Source of the DNA: Leucobacter chromiireducens subsp. solipictus
GTDB taxonomy: Bacteria; Actinomycetota; Actinomycetes; Actinomycetales; Microbacteriaceae
Direction of reading: 5' to 3'
Assembly: GCF_016758195.1 (NCBI RefSeq)
Contig: NZ_QYAC01000006.1
Coordinates: 124,001 to 188,000 of the forward strand
DNA length: 64,000 nt
Part shown: positions 60,914-64,000 of the stretch, piece after piece
Position numbering within the stretch: the stretch's first letter is position 1
How the letters are laid out: each line of letters opens with the position of its first letter
Program-made: the position numbers and the translations under genes
Notes under the pieces: model-generated
The model's input: only the letters and a program-made list of their open reading frames with translations
What the model was told of the DNA's origin: nothing
The model's database searches: none

Positions 60914-62581
60914 ATGGCCAGCAAGATTCCACACGAGGTGCTGTTCTCCGGAGGGGCCGTATTTACGGGACGCGGTGCGCCGCTGCACGGCATGTCCGTG
61001 ATGGTGAGCGGAGGCACGATCGTCGCGGTGCTGCCCGACGCCGACGCCGCAGCGCTCGCGGGCCCCGAGACCACCCGCGTCGACCTGGCCGGGGCACTGC
61101 TCTCACCGGGGTTCCAAGACGCGCACATTCACCCCATCAGCGGCGGGGTCGAAGCGCTCCAGTGCGACCTCACCGAATCCGAGGACGCGTCCGACGCGGT
61201 GCGTCGCATCGCCGAGTATGCGGCGGCGCATCCCGAGGAGCCGTGGATTCTCGGGGGCGGCTGGTCCATGGACCATTTCCCGGGCGGGGCCCCGACTCGG
61301 GCGCTCATCGACGCGGTGGTGCCGGACCGGCCCGTGCTGCTCATGAGCCGCGACCATCACAGCAGCTGGGCGAATACCGCGGCGATCCGCGCGGCGGGCC
61401 TCGACGGGGCCACCCCGGATCCGGCGGACGGCCGGATCGAACGCGAGGAGGGCGGATTCCCCGCGGGGACCTTCCACGAGGGTGCCGGGGATCTGTTCGC
61501 CGGCGTCACACCCGAGAACTCCCCGGAGCTGAACTACCGGGGACTCCTCCACGCGCAGGACAAGCTCATGGCGCTCGGGATCACCGGCTGGCAGGACGCC
61601 TGGGTGGGTGCCGCCGGCACCGCGTACGGGTCGGTCGACATCTACGAGCGCGCCGTGGCCGAGGACACACTCCGGGTGCACGTGGTCGGCGCGCAGTGGT
61701 GGGAGCGCGATCGGGGCCTCGAACAGATCGAAGAGAAGCTCGCGCTCCGGGACGAGCGCCGGGCGAGCGGCACCGCCGACCGATTCGACCTCGGCACCGT
61801 CAAGATGATGCTCGACGGGGTCGCGGAGAACTTCACCGCCGCAATGATCGAACCGTACCGGGACGCGCAGGGCCACGACACCTGCAACCACGGCATTTCC
61901 TTTGTCGATCCCGAGATCCTCACCGAGGCCGTCACCCGCTTCGATGCGGCCGGGATGCAGGTGCATTTCCACGCGCTCGGCGACCGCGCCGTTGCGGGTG
62001 CCCTCGACGCTGTCACCGCTGCCCGCGCAACCAACGGCCCGAGCGAGGCGCGACACCATCTCGCACACCTGCAGGTGGTGACCGAGGCCGACGCCGCCCG
62101 CTTTGCGGAGTCAGGCGCCACCGCGAATCTGCAGATGCTCTGGGCCACCCACGAGGATCAGCTCGATACGCTCACGCTGCCCTTCCTGCAGGAGGGCGCC
62201 GTGCGCCGGCAGTACCCGTTTGGGGACCTGCAGCGCGGCGGTGCCCGGCTTGCCGCGGGCAGTGACTGGCCGGTGTCCTCGGCCGATCCGCTCGCCGCGA
62301 TCCACATCGGGGTCACCCGCGTCGGTCCGGACGTCGCCGCGGGGCCGCTCGGCGGGGAACGCCAGCGCCTCGACCTCGAAACGGCGCTCGCCGCGTACAC
62401 CTCGGGGAGCGCCTACGTGAACCACCGGGACCACGACACCGGCACGATTGCGTCCGGGTATCTCGCGAACCTCGTGGTGATCGAGCCCGATCCGTTCACG
62501 CTCGCCCCCGACGAGCTGCACCGCGCGCGCGTGCGCGAAACCTGGATCTCGGGCGAGCGTGTGTACGCCCGACCGCAATAA
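60914..62581 (+). CDS. Amidohydrolase family protein, YtcJ-like (copy 3)
   Basis: This 555-residue amidohydrolase 3 protein has the metal motif FQDAHIHPI, SRDHHSSWANT, VKMMLDGVAENF, His in VHFHALGDRA and AHLQ, and a late Asp in AAGSDWPVSSADP. The start is the ATG reading MASKIP, with GAGGAG upstream. A peptide-type binding-protein gene follows after 39 bases, so uptake and hydrolysis of an amide are coupled. The unit is probably repressed by the divergent TetR. Confidence 0.88.
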   Translation: MASKIPHEVLFSGGAVFTGRGAPLHGMSVMVSGGTIVAVLPDADAAALAGPETTRVDLAGALLSPGFQDAHIHPISGGVEALQCDLTESEDASDAVRRIAEYAAAHPEEPWILGGGWSMDHFPGGAPTRALIDAVVPDRPVLLMSRDHHSSWANTAAIRAAGLDGATPDPADGRIEREEGGFPAGTFHEGAGDLFAGVTPENSPELNYRGLLHAQDKLMALGITGWQDAWVGAAGTAYGSVDIYERAVAEDTLRVHVVGAQWWERDRGLEQIEEKLALRDERRASGTADRFDLGTVKMMLDGVAENFTAAMIEPYRDAQGHDTCNHGISFVDPEILTEAVTRFDAAGMQVHFHALGDRAVAGALDAVTAARATNGPSEARHHLAHLQVVTEADAARFAESGATANLQMLWATHEDQLDTLTLPFLQEGAVRRQYPFGDLQRGGARLAAGSDWPVSSADPLAAIHIGVTRVGPDVAAGPLGGERQRLDLETALAAYTSGSAYVNHRDHDTGTIASGYLANLVVIEPDPFTLAPDELHRARVRETWISGERVYARPQ

Positions 62582-62620
62582 GCCACCACGTCCTGCCACC
62601 CATCCCAAAGGAGAACACCG

Positions 62621-64000
62621 TTGTTCACGACACCGAAACGCCGCCGCGGCGCGGCCCTTATTGCGGGCCTCACGATCGCGGGCCTCACCCTCACTGGCTG
62701 CTCCGGTGGCGGATCCAGCGCCGGATCCGCGCCGCTCGACTGGGAGATTACCGACCAGACGGCCGCGCCCTCGGGTGATATCGACCAGATCACCTGGGCC
62801 AGCTATGCCGAACCGTTCTCGCTCGACTACGCCTACGCATTTGACTACTCCGATAACCAGGTACTCGCGAACGTGTGCGAATCGCTGCTGCGGCTGAACC
62901 CCGACTTCACGTTGGAACCCGCCCTCGCGGAGTCGTTTGCGAACCCGACCCCGACGACCTGGGTGTACCAGATTCGCGACGGCGTGAAGTTCCACGACGG
63001 CACCGTGATGACCGCCGCTGATGTCGTGGCGTCCATGCAGCGCCACATCACCCCCGAGCTCGGATCCTCCTGGTTCAGTGTGTATCAGAACGTCGCCTCG
63101 ATCGAGCAGACCGGCGCGCGCGAGGTGACCGTGACCACCACGATCCCTGACTCCCAGTTCAACCTGGGAATGGGCGGCTCCGCCGGCGTCATCGAATCCG
63201 CGGCCACGCTGGCCGAGGCCGGCGCGGACTACGGCAACTCCAGCACGGGCGTCAACTGCACGGGACCCATGCAGTTCGACTCCTGGAAGTCCGGCGAGAA
63301 GATCTCGCTGAGCCGCTTCGCCGACTACTGGAATCCTGAGCTCGCGGCAAAGTCTGAGCGCTTCGACTTCGTGTTCATGACCGACGCAACGGCGCGCAGC
63401 AACGCGCTGAAGTCGGGCGAGGTGGACGGCACCTGGCTGCTGCCCATGGACGCCGCACAGAACCTGCAGGGAGCGGGCGGCGATGTGCTCTACGGCATGA
63501 ACACCGCCGTCTCTAACCTCATCGTCTCCGACATGACGGGCCCGCTCGGTGATGTGCGTGTGCGCCGGGCGCTGCTCATGGCGCTGGATCGCCCGGGCAT
63601 TCTCGAAGCCATGAACAAGGGTGTGGGAGAGGTCACCGACGTGCTCACGACCCCATCGGTGTGGGGTGATGCGGATCCGACCGTGGCGGACGCGGCATTC
63701 ACCGAAATCGAGTCGTACCCGCACGACGTCGAGGCCGCGAAGGCGCTCGTCGAGGAGGCCGGGGCAACCGGGGCGAGCGTGAAACTCGTCACCGCGCCGA
63801 TCAACCAGGACTTCGCGGTGGTCTCCCAGGCCACCGCCGCCGCCGGCAAGTCGATTGGGCTCGACGTACAGATCGAGACGGTCACCCCCGCCGCCTACAC
63901 CACCCTGTTCGCGGACCCCGATGCCCGAGCGGGCGTCGACCTGTTCTACACGCAGTGGTATCTCTCGAGCCCGGACCCGCTCGAGATGTACTCCGTGCTC
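62621..64000 (+). CDS. Peptide-type ABC substrate-binding lipoprotein (partial, C-terminus beyond window)
   Basis: 460 residues are visible of an SBP_bac_5 protein. The start is TTG, with AAAGGAG 7 bases upstream. The lipoprotein signal ends at Cys27 (LTLTGC). Landmarks include LLRLNPDFTLEPALAESF, GVKFHDGTVMTA, LSRFADYWNP and DVRVRRALLMALD. It differs clearly from the other two binding proteins and is probably followed by its own permease genes outside the window. Confidence 0.9.
   Translation, partial: MFTTPKRRRGAALIAGLTIAGLTLTGCSGGGSSAGSAPLDWEITDQTAAPSGDIDQITWASYAEPFSLDYAYAFDYSDNQVLANVCESLLRLNPDFTLEPALAESFANPTPTTWVYQIRDGVKFHDGTVMTAADVVASMQRHITPELGSSWFSVYQNVASIEQTGAREVTVTTTIPDSQFNLGMGGSAGVIESAATLAEAGADYGNSSTGVNCTGPMQFDSWKSGEKISLSRFADYWNPELAAKSERFDFVFMTDATARSNALKSGEVDGTWLLPMDAAQNLQGAGGDVLYGMNTAVSNLIVSDMTGPLGDVRVRRALLMALDRPGILEAMNKGVGEVTDVLTTPSVWGDADPTVADAAFTEIESYPHDVEAAKALVEEAGATGASVKLVTAPINQDFAVVSQATAAAGKSIGLDVQIETVTPAAYTTLFADPDARAGVDLFYTQWYLSSPDPLEMYSVL

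Noticed and set aside
1..64000. Insertion sequences, integrases, prophage, tRNA or rRNA genes
   Set aside because: I looked for transposase and integrase motifs, terminal repeats and tRNA-like cloverleaf sequences and recognised none.

Overview
The window is very GC-rich (about 70 percent by eye), almost entirely coding, and uses strong AAGGAG-type ribosome sites and GTG/TTG starts. It carries 500-aa-class lipoprotein binding proteins, an FAH-RraA fusion and an extradiol dioxygenase of the Brevibacterium/Arthrobacter type. This points to a high-GC actinobacterium; a Microbacteriaceae-like genus such as Leucobacter is my best guess (inference). No rRNA, tRNA, insertion sequence or CRISPR array was recognised. 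Apart from a DEAD-box helicase and an AbiEi-like protein, the window reads as one large catabolic region.

Region 1 (1-12.7 kb) handles aromatic amines and homoprotocatechuate. It holds a copper amine oxidase cut by the left edge, a FeaR-like AraC regulator and an APC permease. These are followed by the meta-cleavage pathway on the minus strand: hpaH-hpaI, then a 1-kb repeat-filled gap, then an FAH-RraA fusion (hpaG role), a GntR regulator, hpaE and hpaD. Two nearly identical palindromes sit at the two hpa promoters and are the likely GntR operators. No 4-hydroxyphenylacetate hydroxylase is present, so the feed into the pathway may be a catechol amine such as dopamine, or the hydroxylase lies elsewhere.

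Region 2 (12.8-20.1 kb) is a peptide/opine-type ABC importer whose second permease is fused to the first ATPase, followed by a DEAD-box RNA helicase that probably has a leaderless mRNA. Region 3 (20.2-44.7 kb) is a string of divergent catabolic units. It encodes an AbiEi-like protein, an aldehyde dehydrogenase, an MFS exporter, tandem esterases, an aldo/keto reductase, a zinc alcohol dehydrogenase, an amidohydrolase, an SDR, a second aldo/keto reductase and a hydrolase. Then come a methyltransferase-like protein, a phosphotriesterase pair (one lacking metal ligands), TetR and a GMC oxidoreductase, TetR and a formylglycine-generating enzyme, and a sulfatase with a second ABC binding protein. 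Six promoters from regions 2 and 3 share a TTCTAC-N4-GTAGAA-like inverted repeat, which suggests one TetR regulon with an unknown substrate.

Region 4 (44.6-49.5 kb) has an EthD-like protein, a second amidohydrolase, an SDR, a cupin and a frameshifted AraC gene. Region 5 (49.6-56.8 kb) is a branched-chain-amino-acid-type ABC importer (with a LivM-LivG fusion), MoaF and a second FeaR-like regulator. Part of it looks less GC-rich than its surroundings. Region 6 (56.9-64 kb) has a class-III PLP enzyme, an APH-family small-molecule kinase, two TetR regulators with clear palindromic operators, a third amidohydrolase and a third peptide-type binding protein cut by the right edge.

My overall reading is import and breakdown of aromatic amines (tyramine/dopamine type, possibly hydroxylated or sulfated) down to pyruvate and succinate semialdehyde. 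A second, poorly characterised TetR-controlled pathway is embedded in it.
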